Positions 38,385 through 38,728 of a DNA stretch of 38,728 bases are shown here, piece by piece. The notes under the pieces are model-generated. The model saw only the letters and a list, made by a program, of their open reading frames with translations, had not been told where the DNA came from and did not search any database. Positions within the stretch are counted from its first letter, which is position 1; each line of letters opens with the position of its first letter. The DNA is from a virus: positions 1 to 38,728 of IMG/VR virus record IMGVR_UViG_3300036715_003690; one strand, written 5' to 3'. Made by a program: the position numbers and the translations under genes.

Positions 38385-38711
38385 ATGGCACTCAAAAATA
38401 TAAAAAACGCAACAGTAAAAACAGGCGAAGATTTCATATACGTGGGTCTTGGTGAGGACCTCCTTTGTGGTATCGTACTCTTGACAGGCACCGCTTCTGC
38501 CGGAGTTACAATATCCGCTTCAACAGATGGCACTGATGCCTACCCCATGAATAGTACTACCGGGGCTTTAGTCCTCCCGGCATTGACAGTAAATCAGTAC
38601 TATGTAATCGACCCCGCGAACTTTGAAGGTGTCAGTACTGTGAAACTATCTGGATTCTCTTCTGGCGCGACAATGAAATTATTCACCAAAACTGTACGTA
38701 CAGTAAGATAA
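38385..38711 (+). CDS. Small beta-rich virion-type protein
   Basis: This 108-residue protein has a Gly, Ala, Thr and Ser-rich sequence with alternating strands (TGEDFIYVGLGEDLLCGIVL; VTISASTDGTDAYPM; VKLSGFSSGATMKLF). It has no membrane segment and no cysteine pair. The composition fits a small structural or decoration protein of a phage particle. It is preceded by AAAGGCAACAAA. No family is recognised. Confidence 0.6.
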   Translation: MALKNIKNATVKTGEDFIYVGLGEDLLCGIVLLTGTASAGVTISASTDGTDAYPMNSTTGALVLPALTVNQYYVIDPANFEGVSTVKLSGFSSGATMKLFTKTVRTVR

Positions 38712-38728
38712 TCGGGCTATCAAGGTAT

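Overview
The window is one strand-biased stretch of a large tailed double-stranded DNA phage genome. Every supported gene lies on the + strand, genes are tightly packed (many ATGA/TAATG overlaps), and the content runs from replication, through a DNA-base-modification block, to tail and membrane/lysis-type genes. No gap exceeds about 150 bases and no tRNA or CRISPR array was seen. The host is probably a member of the Bacteroidota. At least five gene starts are preceded by TTG-N20/21-TAnnTTTG (one site ends in A), which is the Bacteroidota -33/-7 promoter form. One secreted protein has the SFG|Q signal-peptide end common in that phylum. Many start codons have A-rich leaders rather than strong Shine-Dalgarno sites.

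Layout. (1) 1-12967, replication and recombination: 3' end of a TOPRIM primase, family A DNA polymerase with 3'-5' exonuclease, SF2 helicase, small DNA-binding proteins, an unusual multi-domain single-strand-binding protein, a RecA-type recombinase with a zinc insertion, a PD-(D/E)XK resolvase-like protein, a MazG-like pyrophosphohydrolase, an ATP-dependent DNA ligase and a Cas4/RecB-type nuclease with four cysteines. (2) 13013-21579, a SpoVS/Alba-like protein and then a 7-deazaguanine DNA-modification locus: QueD, an unknown protein, FolE, QueE, a divergent second PP-loop ATPase, a GT-A glycosyltransferase, QueC, a GT-B glycosyltransferase and DpdA. Together FolE, QueD, QueE and QueC make preQ0 from GTP, and DpdA would exchange it into DNA. 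QueF is not in the window. The extra PP-loop enzyme and two unrelated glycosyltransferases inside the cluster suggest that the inserted base is altered further, possibly to a sugar-bearing 7-deazaguanine; this is inference. (3) 21566-22603, an HNH nuclease fused to a Cys-rich region. (4) 22664-35541, neck/tail genes: tail completion proteins, two paralogous tail-tube-like proteins with an orphan C-terminal domain between them, a tail-assembly chaperone with a programmed -1 frameshift at T TTT TTA, an 1886-residue tape measure protein and a large tail-tip/baseplate protein. Capsid, portal and large terminase genes are not here. (5) 35601-38711, membrane and signalling genes: a nested spanin-like pair, a multi-pass membrane protein, a REC-PAS-PAS sensory protein with no output domain, a one-TM coiled-coil protein and a small beta-rich protein.

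The long tape measure, frameshifted chaperone and tail-tube paralogs suggest a siphovirus with a long tail (about 280 nm if 0.15 nm per residue holds). Functions come from motif recognition by eye; no database search was run.
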